Below are positions 37,301-46,957 of a stretch of 64,000 bases of DNA, one piece after another. The stretch spans positions 310,001-374,000 of the forward strand of contig JAPMXV010000056.1 in assembly GCA_026936335.1 (NCBI GenBank). The letters run 5' to 3'. The stretch comes from Mantamonas sphyraenae. Lineage: Eukaryota > CRuMs > Mantamonadidae. Numbering within the stretch: position 1 is the stretch's first letter; each line of letters begins with the position of its first letter. The notes under the pieces were generated by a model that did no database searches, was not told the origin of the DNA, and was given only the letters and a program-made list of their open reading frames with translations. A program made the translations under genes and the position numbers.

Positions 37301-37609
37301 CAGGCTCTGCCTGTGCTGGTCAACGAGTCGGGCAGCTACCAGGTGAGCTGGGCGCTGAAGCACGAGCAGGCCCCGACTGGCAACTACCAGCTGCAGTTCT
37401 ACCGTGAAGTGGACATGAAGAAGCAGCAGCAGAGCGCCAAGGGCTTGCCCAGCGCCCCGCTGACGCCCGTGTTTACCCTTGTGGTGGAACACACCGCCGC
37501 CCAGAGCATGGACCAACTTGTGCGCTCGCACTCGGTGGTCATTGTGCTTCTCACTGCCCTGGTGCTGTATCTGCAGGGCCAGAAGAAGGAGCTGTTTGCA
37601 CGTGGATGA
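34385..37609 (+). CDS. ER-lumenal multidomain protein with C-terminal TRAP-delta (SSR4) domain; N-terminal part possibly ribophorin II-like
   Basis: Three exons (34385-34684, 34783-35163, 35390-37609) give 966 residues. A signal peptide is clear (FVIAVVTILAVSMLASA). Residues about 25-270 are helical repeats of alpha/alpha-toroid type (TYEAARYLASLQNGDYGYGK, SAHAVLALQLL). About 270-800 are beta-sandwich-like segments. From about 805 the sequence follows TRAP-delta: SYSTSTQESRETVFAVEF, LFCKGQ, GSYQVSWALKHEQAPTGNYQ, PVFTLVVEH, then one membrane helix (VVIVLLTALVLYL) and a short basic tail. Free TRAP-delta has about 170 residues with its own signal peptide, so this is a fusion. The fusion lies within one uninterrupted 740-codon exon, so it is not a splicing artefact. 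The toroid-plus-beta layout resembles ribophorin II of oligosaccharyltransferase, but the three C-terminal helices of that protein are absent; that part is tentative. Confidence 0.7.
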
Positions 37610-37654
37610 TTTGAGCGAGCAAAGGGGAATGGAAAAGGATTTCGGATTTCGATT

Positions 37655-38034
37655 TCAAGCATAGACACGCCGGCCGTTCAGGTCATAACCCACCACTCGA
37701 CCTGTATGGGTGATATCCATGGCCAAGGGGTTTTCTGAACCGGTGGCGATGGCGTACTTGGCTGCAGTGCGTCGTTTGTTGCGTCGCTTGCTGTTGTGGT
37801 TGCGGCCTTTCTTCTTGCTGCTGCTGCTGCTGCTGTTGCTGTTGCCACCGCTGGTGCTCTTCTTCAACGTGGGCTTTGAACCCACGAGACCCAGAGCCAG
37901 GTCGGCTGCGTCGCCTTGGGATTCGTTGTAGTGGCGTCGCGCCGATCGAGACAGTTGTGGCGGACCCTGTGGCAGGCTGTGAGTGTCGATGCCCAGCGAG
38001 GTATCCAGGGTACGTTTGGCCTTGCTGTTGTTGG

Positions 38035-38070
<36 letters not shown>

Positions 38071-38369
38071 TGGAGTCTCTGTTTGCGTAGTGGCCTGTTT
38101 TGCGTGTGGAGGACGAGCTGGTGCGGTTGCGAGACGCGCTGCTGTTCTTGCGTTTTGCTCGTTTACCCGTGGAGGAGACACGCGTGGCTGCAGAGGAGGA
38201 GGAGGAGGAGGAGGGTGGGGTCGTGGTGGGCCCAGGGGAAAACGTCGAATGGGTGGACGGAGGGCTGGGAGGCGACACCTCGACAGAGAGCGTGGTGACG
38301 GGCAGATTGACCACGCGTTTGGCCTTTTTGGTGTGTACAGTAGTGGCGGTGGAGGAGGTGGAGGAGGGG

Positions 38370-38400
<31 letters not shown>

Positions 38401-41282
38401 TGTGTGGCGTGGACTCGAGAGAGGAGAGACGTGCGTCATAGTGGGAGTCTGAATCGCCACCGAGCATGACTTGGATGTCACTGGCGTCGTCTGTGTCGGC
38501 TGTGCCAGAGCGTGCTCTCTGCTGTAAAGGTTTGCCGCCGGCAGTGGTTGCAGACAGCTGGTTGTTCTGCGAATGATTGCTGATGGTGGAGGAGTTTGAG
38601 TTGGAAGAGGCGGCCACACCTCCCACGCCAGTGGAGGAGGAGCTGCGTCTGCGTCGAAGGGTCTTTTCGGTGCTTTCGGACAGCAGATGATACTGCTGCT
38701 GGGGTTGCTGCTGCTGCTGGGGCTGCTGTTGGCTGTTCTGCGAGGTGCGCCCACTGGTTGCGTTGTTGCTGCCCGTGCTGCTCCCACCACCTGTGAGCGT
38801 GGCCGTTGATGTGTGTGTGTGCTGTTGGTGTGTGTGATAGTCATGCAGCCATGTGTCGTCGTCGCTGGCAGTGCTGAGGGACGATTCAGGTCTGTCCCAG
38901 AAATCGTACTGGACAAGGTGGTCGAGCCCGTTGTCGACCAGGATCCTGCGCTGTTGGTCGATGATTTGCTGCTGGATGTCCAGTTGGACCTTGAGCTCCA
39001 TGGTGCTGACCTCGAGCATCTGGGAATGGATGAGGAGCTCGAGCACCTGACGCCGCTCCTTCTTGGTGATCTTTTCGCCCATTTGCGAACGCAGATTCTT
39101 GCTGAACTGTTCGTTCTTGGTGAGGCCTTCCTGAAGCTGTTCTTTGGTGCGTTGATTGCGCGCTTCGTTGCGCTGGAGCACGGCCTGCTCGGCCTCGAGG
39201 AGCTCGAGGCGTTCCCGCACCTCTTCCGACCCTGCACTGTAGTCGCTGAGCTGTGCGATTTCTGCACTGTTGCGCGCCATGGCCTGTTTGTTGTTCATGG
39301 ACGTGTCCTCCAGCTCGATGAGGCTCTTTTTCAGCTGCATGCGCTCCTCAAAGTTGCTGACAAACTCGCTCTGGAGGCGGGACATGAATTGGGACTCGAG
39401 GATGGAATCTGCACGCTTGCGCATGCCTCCTTCCTGTCGTAGCCTCTGTACCATGCGCGGTTTGGCCTGAACGAGGCTTGGTTGAGAGGAGCTGCTGAGG
39501 GTGGAGTCGCTACCGTCGTTGCTTTCGTTGCTCTTGCTTGCGGACAGGCGAGGGAAGCTGAACTTGCCCTGGTTGCGCGAATGAGCCATGGATCGTTGGT
39601 AGGGATTCATGAGCGACTCGTCCTCTTCGGGCAACTCGACTATTTGTACAAGTGGAGAGGACAGCGAGTGGGGGTCGTCATCGTCATCCTCGTCCTCGTC
39701 GTCCCCGATGTCCTCGTCCTCGTCATCGTCCTCGTCGTCCAGGGTGCCCTTGGAGGTGAGCTGGTCCTTGAGCTCGCTGATTTCCAGGCGCAGGTCGGAG
39801 ATGATGCGCTGGTACTCCTTGATGTGGTAGTTGACAGTCTTGACATTCTTGCGGCTTTCGATTTGGATGTTCTTTGCGCGGTTGGCATACTTGAGGGTGT
39901 TGAGGGTCTCTTCAAAATGCATGGCGGCGGGACTGACATTGGCAATCATGACAGTGCGACAGCTGCCGCCGAGGGAGTCTTTGAGAAGGCGTGTGAGCTT
40001 GGAGTCGCGGTATGGTACAAACTGGCCTTTGCGCTTGTTGTCGCCGAGGACGTTGATGACGTTGGCCAGTGCGAGGAGGGATCGGTTGATATTGGCCCCT
40101 TCCACAAGTCGTTTGCCCTTGTTCTGTGTGTTTGTGGCGCGTTCGGAGCCTGCAAGGTCAATGAGGGAGAGTTTGCCCGTGGTCCAGGCATGAGAGATGT
40201 CCGCGGTGCGCTTTTTACAGCCAACGACAATCTGACAGACGGCGTGGGATCGGGAGGAGGTGGCGTTGGCCATGGTGGGTTCGACGGTGCGGTTGCGATT
40301 GCCCATCTGGAGGAGTTCCATAACCTGGTCGGTGGAATGGACGGGGTGTTCGGAGAGATTGGCCACGGTGACGCCCTGCATGGGGTCCTCGCGCAGGTCC
40401 AGGTGCTGTTCGGTGTCGGCGAGCAAGTCGCGAACATTTTCGTTGTATACCTCGAGGTAGGAGATGGATACGGAAGTGGTGAGGTCTGTGCGGGAGGAAA
40501 TAGCTTCAAACAGAGCCTCGACGGTAAGGACCATGACGCCCGGGTGTTCCTCGGTGCCCAGCATGGTGTGTGTCTTGCCTGCTCCTGTGGCGCCATAGGC
40601 AAACACGGTGGCGTTGTACCCGTTGATGACGTTGTCGATGAGGGGACTGTGGGAAAGCAGGGCGGAGGCAAAAGACGGCGGGGGTCGGTGAGCAGGTTGC
40701 TGGGAAAACGGTTGTTGTGGGAATAGGCAAGGCGGCAGAGGAGGTGTTGTGGGAGGGTAGGAGGGGGCAAGGTGGAAGCAGGAAAGGGAGAGAAGGACGG
40801 GGGAAAGGGGGAGGGGGAAGTGGTGTGTGTGGGGTGGGAGTAACACACCGTGTGGAGTTGTCAAAGACGTGTTGCTGAGAAGCGGTTTCGCCAAAGACAA
40901 GGTCAAAGGCAAACTGCTTCTCACGGGAGCGGTTTGCACGGAGGTAATCCGTGGAATGATGTGTGGGTTCGTCAACGACCACGAGGTTGTCTGGCACAGT
41001 GCGCACAATGGCTTCCTCGCCGTTGCGGAGTTCGCGCTGGGCGAGGGGTCGAATCCGGACGAGGACGCGAAGGGAAGAGGCAGGCGATGAGGAGGAAGAT
41101 GAGGACGATGAAGAGGCCGAGGTACGTTCCACTGTGTTTCGGGAGCGATGAGGGGACTGTCTGTGTGGCTTGGGGGAGGAAGATAACCGCGCCAGGTCGT
41201 CGTCGGGCGGTATGCTGGAGGACGAGGTGGACACGGGTGACGTGGGCCGATTGGAAGTGTCCTCCTGCGCGTGGGTCGACAT
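37655..41282 (-). CDS. Kinesin-8 family motor protein
   Basis: Plus-end-directed microtubule motor/depolymerase. Exons 40849-41282 and 37655-40646 join as DNSTR-PLIDNVINGYNATV, 1141 residues. The motor core has LRVLVRIRPLAQREL, P-loop GATGAGKTHTM, switch I NATSSRSH and switch II LIDLAGSERA. The neck is typical of kinesin-8 (NVKTVNYHIKEYQRIISDLR). After coiled coil comes a 450-residue Ser/Thr/Asn/Gln-rich tail with basic patches, consistent with the second microtubule-binding region of the family. The N-terminal 70 residues before the motor are low-complexity. The antisense strand has a long open frame (39482-40726), a shadow of codon bias. Stop codons of this gene and the upstream convergent gene are 45 bp apart. 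Confidence 0.92.
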
Positions 41283-41448
41283 GACCACGGCTGAATGGGG
41301 GGGAGGGAGGGAGGGTGTGGAAGGGGAAGGGAGGAGTGTGCGACGCTTTTGAGTTTGTGGAGGTCGGGCGAGAGTGCACGCGAACGAATGAGCAATGGGT
41401 GTCGGGTGGGTGGGACATTGAATGAGCAGAACGGGTGAATTGGTTCAT

Positions 41449-42513
41449 TCACGGACTGACCCAGTCGAGAAAGAGGAGGGAGACGCTGAGGATGATGAAC
41501 ATCACAAGGAAACAGAGACGAAAACTACGCAGATTCTTGCTGGCTTCGTTAAACTGTTTGTGTGCGTCACGTACGAGCTCGGTCTGCTTGTGGGCGTCCT
41601 GTTGCAGCTGCTCGATCTTCCCCTTCTGCTCGAGGACGTTTGTTTCGAACAGTTCCTGCAGGGCCGAGATCTGCTGCACTTGCTGCTGAATGTGTGTGAC
41701 TTGGTCCAGACGTGAGGATAGCTTGTCGACGAGGGCATCGTTCTCCTCCTGAAGCTGTTCAAGGATGCCGCTTGACTCAAGTTGGCGCTCGATGTGCGGG
41801 TCGAGCTGAATAATGGGTGCAGAGAGGTTGTGGAGGGAGGATGGAGAGGAGCGGCCGTGTTGTCGAGGGTTGGAGTCGTTGGGCGGGCTTACGTGAACCT
41901 TGAGTGTGGTCTGCTCTCGCTCAAGCAGGCGTTTGAGGCGCAACTGCTTGCTGTGGGCAAAGCGGGCAAAGACACGCTGCAGGCGGGTCTCGAGGATGTG
42001 CACGACGCCATGCTGGTGGAGAAGTTGGTGGGAATGTGCAGAGTCGTCTTGGGCAGGGCTGTCCATGTGTTGGGAGAGGGCAGCGATGCGTGAGCGGCAG
42101 GTGTGCATCAGCGAGGTGAGCTCCACGTCAACGGCGTCCTTTTCAGACTCTGAGAGGCTGTCGTGGGCGCCATGCACTCGATGGACGCTGGTATCTACAT
42201 AGCGAGGCAGCACCTGTTCGATGGCCTCGTGGAGGTCGCCAATGGAGCGCAGGACGGCGCGTGCGTGGCGGTGGAATGGGCTCGCGTTGGCGTTGGCCGA
42301 AAGGAGGGAGCCATACAGAATGGTGTTTGCGTTTGTGCGTGGGTTGTGCGCTTTGTGGGAGGACGTGGTGTGTTCCGGGGACGAAGTGGAAGAAGGTGCG
42401 GGAGAGGAGGGGGTGGAGGAGGAGGATTCTTGGTCGAGGGTGCTTTGAGTTTGCTGGGCCGATTTCAGGGCCCCAGCCACGAGGGTGGCAAAGTGACGAG
42501 TGCGGTCCCTCAT
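41449..42513 (-). CDS. STX18: Syntaxin-18/Ufe1-type ER Qa-SNARE
   Basis: ER t-SNARE for Golgi-to-ER retrograde transport. Single exon, 354 residues (human 335). The N-terminus begins with the short RDRT...F segment of STX18. A three-helix region follows with ARAVLRSIGDLHEAIEQVL and EKDAVDVELTSLMHTC, matching the STX18 N-terminal domain. The SNARE motif (about 270-330) shows HIQQQVQQISALQELFETNV with the Gln layer and QKGKIEQLQQDAHKQTELV. The C-terminal anchor ends SVSLLFLDWVSP, the same LLFLDW ending as human STX18. A Ser/Pro-rich insertion separates the first helix. No intron. Confidence 0.9.
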   Translation of the reverse strand: MRDRTRHFATLVAGALKSAQQTQSTLDQESSSSTPSSPAPSSTSSPEHTTSSHKAHNPRTNANTILYGSLLSANANASPFHRHARAVLRSIGDLHEAIEQVLPRYVDTSVHRVHGAHDSLSESEKDAVDVELTSLMHTCRSRIAALSQHMDSPAQDDSAHSHQLLHQHGVVHILETRLQRVFARFAHSKQLRLKRLLEREQTTLKVHVSPPNDSNPRQHGRSSPSSLHNLSAPIIQLDPHIERQLESSGILEQLQEENDALVDKLSSRLDQVTHIQQQVQQISALQELFETNVLEQKGKIEQLQQDAHKQTELVRDAHKQFNEASKNLRSFRLCFLVMFIILSVSLLFLDWVSP

Positions 42514-43132
42514 CGGGGGCAGGGAGAAAGAGAATGAGAGAGAGAGAGAGGAAGCAAGAGTTGCTGATTGGGTTGGGAGAGGGAGAGTTTGGGACGAGTT
42601 GGTTTTGTTTCGACTGGAGGACCGGTGATGCCATGCATGGTTTTGGAGACACACAAATCCAATGGCACAAACATTGCACCCATGGCTGGTGATGTTGTGG
42701 ATGGACGGGAAGGGGCGCACTGGTTTGGGGAGGGGGGCAACTGGGGAGGGGAGGCACATGCAAGGCAAGAATGGCAAAAAGTCGGTGCACTGAAGGCATA
42801 GGAGGCATGGAGAGAAGAGGGAAGGGGGAAGAAGGGCGAAAGGGAGGAGAGAAATGTCCACCTTCCGATTCGGAGTGCGTCAGGGAGCAACAAAGGCTCT
42901 ACGCGTCCGACTCAACAAAGGAAGGCAGGATTCAAAAGGGCTCGACGGCCCCGGAAAACTCGGGTCATTTGTCTGCGGGCATTCGGTTGTGGACTAACCT
43001 GGGGCACAACCGCGCTCGGGTTGTTAGGCCGTGCGCAGTTACTATCTGGTCAACGTCCACACCATCATATCCCGGCCGCACATTTACGCTGGGGGGGTTT
43101 GGGCGGTGGCGCCATCGAAGCCAAGAAGAACG
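42514..43132. other. Divergent intergenic region, syntaxin-18 / TrmO
   Basis: 619 bp, the longest divergent gap outside the GATA duplication. Purine-rich GA tracts lie at 42524-42550 and 42800-42850 on the plus strand. An open frame continues upstream of the TrmO ATG from 43031 but lacks an ATG. No RNA gene or repeat was recognised. Confidence 0.4.
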
Positions 43133-44464
43133 ATGTGGATTGTGCAACTGGCATGGGAACGGGCACGGAAGCAGCCTGTAGCGGCAGCGGTGGTGTCGTG
43201 TGCGGTAGTGTACGGCCTGGAGCGCATGCGACAGTGGTGGTGGGCAGGAAGAGGATCGAGCTCGGGTGGGACGCGCGCAGCTGTGGACGGGAAGGGGAAG
43301 AAGCTGGTGGCTCAAGAGACGATAGAGGATGTGGAACAGGCAGGGGCAGGGACAGTGTCTCGTGTGGCAAAGCAGGCGTCAGCGGGTCTGTCTGAAGTGG
43401 ACCAACTGCGGCTGGAGCTGAAGCGAAGCAACGAACGGCTGACGGCGGAGATCTCCAGGCGCAAAGAGGAGCGAAGAGGGCGCACGACGGCGGAACGACG
43501 CGTGCGAGAGCTGCAGGAGGCGTTGGAAAACGCAGGGACGGTGGAGGAGGGTGAGGAGGGGGGTGTGAAAGAGGGTGAGGAGGGAGGATCGTCGTCGTCG
43601 TCGTCGTCGGGAGGAGGTGTACGGCGACATACGATGTACGAGTTGGGACGACTGGAAAGTGTATTTCGAACACGCAACGGATGCCCGCGTCAGGGGAACC
43701 TTGTGCCAACGGGAAAGGCGCAACTGAAGCTGGACGCTCGACTGATCCAAGGGGCGGCACTGGAGGGGTTGGAAGAGTATTCGCATGTGTGGCTGTTGTT
43801 TGTGTTTCACGAAAACACAAATGTGGCCTCGCAACGGGAGATGGGCACGAAGCAACGAGCGCTGAAGGCAAAGATCAAGCCACCTCGATTGGGGAGGAAG
43901 GTGGGCCTGTTTTCGACTCGTACACCACACCGACCAAATGCACTCGGGTTGTCTGTGGCCACACTGGAGGGCGTGGAGGATGGGGTGGTGTACTTGAGCG
44001 GAGTGGACCTGATCGACGGCACCCCGATCCTGGACATCAAGCCGTACATTGCCGAGTACGACCGAATGATGGACACACGCCAAGCCGAATGGTTGAGTGC
44101 GTCGCTGACGCCGCAAGTACGCATTGGGTCGGTGGAGTGGACGGAAGAGGCAGAGGCGCAGTGGGAAGCGTTGGAGGATGCAGCGCTGAGGTTGTATGCC
44201 GACGACAAGGAAGCATTGCGAGCAACTGTGGAACAAGTGATCCATCTGGACCCTCGCTCGCACTATCGTCGGACGCGAGGCAAGGGAGCAGGAGAGGAGC
44301 CGGCGAGCTCGACACACTGGATGCGTCTGGATGCCATCCAAGTGGGCTTTGACGTGGTGGCACATGGACACAGCAGCAGCGGAAGTGAAGAGGGTGACGC
44401 AGACGCAGATGGGGAGCAGAATGTGGCACGTGTGGTCCACGTGGCGTTGGCGGAAAACGGCTGA
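43133..44464 (+). CDS. TRMO: TrmO-type tRNA (t6A37) N6-methyltransferase with N-terminal membrane anchor
   Basis: SAM-dependent enzyme that methylates t6A at position 37 of certain tRNAs. Single exon, 443 residues. The catalytic beta-barrel (about 170-350) has GRLESVFRTRNGCPRQGNLV, EYSHVWLLFVFHEN, FSTRTPHRPNALGLSVATLE and LIDGTPILDIKPYIAEYD, all diagnostic. The N-terminal 30 residues include a hydrophobic helix flanked by Arg/Trp (PVAAAVVSCAVVYGLERM). A coiled coil follows, about residues 85-140 (DQLRLELKRSNERLTAEISR), then poly-Ser. This could anchor the enzyme to a membrane, perhaps mitochondrial. The C-terminal domain ends DPRSHYRRTRGKG, as in the animal enzyme. Its last 60 codons are duplicated in inverted orientation at 48911-49099. 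Confidence 0.93.
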   Translation: MWIVQLAWERARKQPVAAAVVSCAVVYGLERMRQWWWAGRGSSSGGTRAAVDGKGKKLVAQETIEDVEQAGAGTVSRVAKQASAGLSEVDQLRLELKRSNERLTAEISRRKEERRGRTTAERRVRELQEALENAGTVEEGEEGGVKEGEEGGSSSSSSSGGGVRRHTMYELGRLESVFRTRNGCPRQGNLVPTGKAQLKLDARLIQGAALEGLEEYSHVWLLFVFHENTNVASQREMGTKQRALKAKIKPPRLGRKVGLFSTRTPHRPNALGLSVATLEGVEDGVVYLSGVDLIDGTPILDIKPYIAEYDRMMDTRQAEWLSASLTPQVRIGSVEWTEEAEAQWEALEDAALRLYADDKEALRATVEQVIHLDPRSHYRRTRGKGAGEEPASSTHWMRLDAIQVGFDVVAHGHSSSGSEEGDADADGEQNVARVVHVALAENG

Positions 44465-46300
44465 TCCGTAGCTAGAAGCACGACGGAATGAAAACACACA
44501 CGATGTGCAGTATGGGCTGGATGAAGCTGGCAATGAACGAGGGACATGTGCATGGATGGCCTCCACGGTCGACGGTGGTGTCCCCATAGAGTGTGGTGCG
44601 GGCAAACTACACTCAGGTTACCTTTCGGATGCGGCCACTGCTCGTCCAGTTCTCTACAGCAAACTCCACCACCACCGTCGGGTACTGTGGCGTGCCACAC
44701 AGTCATGTGTGTGCTTGAATCAATCACACACGTCGTTCTCGACACACATCAACCATCGCAGAAACTGGAACGGACTTCCAGAACTCTCCGAAAGAGCACG
44801 GGAAACGGCTTTTCCTGCGTGTGGGGTAATCGTGGCCTCCACTGCACGATGGATGACTCTGTGACCACTGAGGAGGCATGCTGATCCGGTCGATGGCCGT
44901 TCCTGGTTGTACACGCGCATCCCTGCTTGGAAACCGCGCCACCCTCCCTGTTCCCCGCGAGAATGTGTGAATACGAACACGTGTGCGTTGCACGTTTCCA
45001 CGCACTGCCCACGTCCCTTTGGTCGCCTGGCACAGCCACACGCGTGCTTGGACCATAGGACCCTGTGCAACACTCTCCACACGCACTTGTCCGCTTTGCC
45101 GATAGCCGGACCCGCTGCACAAAAAGTTCCCAAAACCCTCCTCACCCACGTATCCAGCGCTACATGCAACCCTGCCTTCTTCATTGCCTCCAACAGCCCC
45201 GCGCCTACTCATCTGCACACCGCGTGTACGCCCTCTCTTGGCGACTGCAGTGTGGAGGCGCTCAATAGTCCTCGTGGCTTTCCTTCCTGCGTTTTGCCCA
45301 CCGCAACCCACATGCATTGCACAGCCTATGTACATCGTCACATCACACACGCGTGTCAGCACCCATGTACATCCCACACCACGCACTCTCTGCCCTTCCC
45401 CGTCTCCACACACTCTCCTACACACCCGCTAACCCTCGTCCCGAAAAAGCAATCCCAAAATGGCTAATTTTGGACGGCCTTCTCTCAACTCATTACACTC
45501 TCATGCACTCCCTTGGCAACAAACACCACACTTACGTGTTTGGTCCAGCATCCGACGTGCGCCATTCTGGTGTCTCTGTCGTCCCGCATTGGATGCACAC
45601 CGACGAGATCTTTGCGCTGCCACGCAATCGCTTGCGCTTCTTTGACGCAGGCTTCTTTCCTCGCTTCCGGTTGCCTGTCTTGTTCGGCTTTGTGTTCAGA
45701 CGCAGTTCCTTTTCGTAGACACGTCGGTTCGATGCCGCCATTCGCTTGCTTTGCCGTTCTCCGGCTTGTTCGTCAACCGGAGATTTCAGTGTCAGCGGCA
45801 CCTGGCTCGTGTACGCCTCGTATCCACTGCCGCTGCCGTATCTCCTGTTGCTGTTGCTGTTGTTGCTACTGTTGCTGATCATTCTGTTGCTGTTCTGGTT
45901 CTGTACCATGTCCAGCTGCCGCTCAAATCGGCCTGTTCCCTGCGTTCGTTGCAAAGCTGCGAGTTGGGCCTGCAGCAATTTCTGCTGTTGTTGCAGCTCT
46001 ACGCCACGTACAGCCTGAACCAGCTCTTCAAACTGTTGTCGCTGGTTGGTGTTGCTGTGAGACTCTGTGGTCATGGCATCCACGCGCTGTGTGGTGGTGT
46101 GCTTCTTCTGCAAGGGCAGCCAAAGCTGCGGCATGTCCACGCCGTATTGCGACAAAACGCTTTTTAGCGGCGGAAGCTTGTGCTCGCCCTCCGCGCTGCT
46201 CACGGACAGAGCACGGGGCGAGTTCAGTGCACTGGTATTCATGGACGGTAAGGAGCTGCCGCTGCCGTGCTTGTGCAGTTCAGACAGCATATAAGCCATC
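44278..46300 (+). repeat. Left arm of a large imperfect inverted duplication
   Basis: Matches the reverse complement of about 47080-49099. The axis is at about 46687: coordinate pairs sum to 93373-93376. The outer 1.7 kb (3' end of TrmO, spacer, and both exons of the GATA gene except its 5' part) is nearly identical with scattered substitutions and small indels. Toward the axis similarity fades within the GATA coding region. The outer edge is at codon GGCAAGGGAGC of TrmO. Confidence 0.9.
44465..45261. other. Spacer within left arm
   Basis: About 800 bp between the convergent TrmO stop and the GATA gene stop. Minus-strand open frames up to 233 codons exist, but the matching frames in the right arm are shifted by a 1-nt indel (for example TGTTGC versus TGTTTGC near 45068), so purifying selection on a protein is not apparent. 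No gene is called. Confidence 0.5.
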
Positions 46301-46479
46301 TCCTTGGTATATTGAGAATGCGAGCCCTGGGAAGAGTTCTTGTCCTCTGCAAGGCTACGATTGTTCCCGGAGGCCTGGGAGGCCTGGGATGTGCCGCTAG
46401 ATTGCTTGGACGCACCCGTACGGCCTGTATGTGTGCCACTCTCCACGTTGCTGCGCCCCTGCGCTTGTTGCATTTGCAT
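45262..46479 (-). CDS. GATA-type zinc-finger protein, intact copy
   Basis: Two exons: 45536-46479 and 45262-45325, spliced inside the finger (donor GTAAG, acceptor ACATAG). 335 residues. The finger is C-terminal: CIQCGTTETPEWRTSDAGPN then TLCNACGLRWAKRRKESHED and a stop. This gives C-x2-C-x18-C-x2-C, the spacing of plant-type GATA fingers, and TPEWR is the DNA-contact loop. A basic tract (NRKRGKKPASKKRKRLR) precedes it. The N-terminal half is Ser/Gln/Asn-rich with a conserved block GEHKLPPLK and MPQLWLP shared with the paralogue. Probably a sequence-specific transcription factor. It is head-to-head with the broken paralogue 478 bp away. Confidence 0.88.
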
Positions 46480-46957
46480 TACACAAAAAATGAGGAAAAG
46501 TGGTGGGCGTTCCGGCGCTTTTTCGCTGCACAGAATTTTCGCTTCTGGAAGTTGCCTGTGGTTCCCCCGGTCAACGCCAACGACCGTGTGTTTGCATGCC
46601 TTCTGGATGTGCCCAACATGCTTCATGTGACTCTGTACTGCAACAGGGCTCCCAAGGAACTTTTTCCGCCTTCTGTTCGGCGATGCTGAGGCCACCTGCG
46701 CAGCAGCTGGTCTCAGGGCGATGTGGGGCTGTCGGGGCGTGTATGACATGAGAGTGATGGATGCGAAAGGCGTGTGATTTGGTTCAACGAACCGGTCCCG
46801 GTTTCCGTTTCGCCAAGTCGGACCCACCTTGGGTCCGCAACGTTTTCCGCCGTCGCATCGGGCGCCGGGGTCGGCAATCTTTTCCCCGACGAATCGCACA
46901 CGAGGTGCAACAAAGACGCAGGACACATTGACGGCATCGATTGGCAAAACACATAGG
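46480..46957. other. Divergent spacer between the two GATA genes (axis of the inverted duplication)
   Basis: 478 bp including the axis at about 46687. The two halves show no obvious palindromic match, so promoters of the two copies have diverged or were never part of the duplicated unit. GGTTCAACGAACCGGTCCCGG-like inverted sequence lies near 46780. Confidence 0.5.

Noticed and set aside
39482-40726. 414-codon plus-strand frame inside the kinesin gene
   Set aside because: It is opposite the conserved motor domain, and its Val/Gly-rich composition is typical of the antisense of GC-rich codons.
43031-43132. Upstream extension of TrmO
   Set aside because: The frame is open but has no ATG before 43133, and the added residues show no targeting or family pattern.
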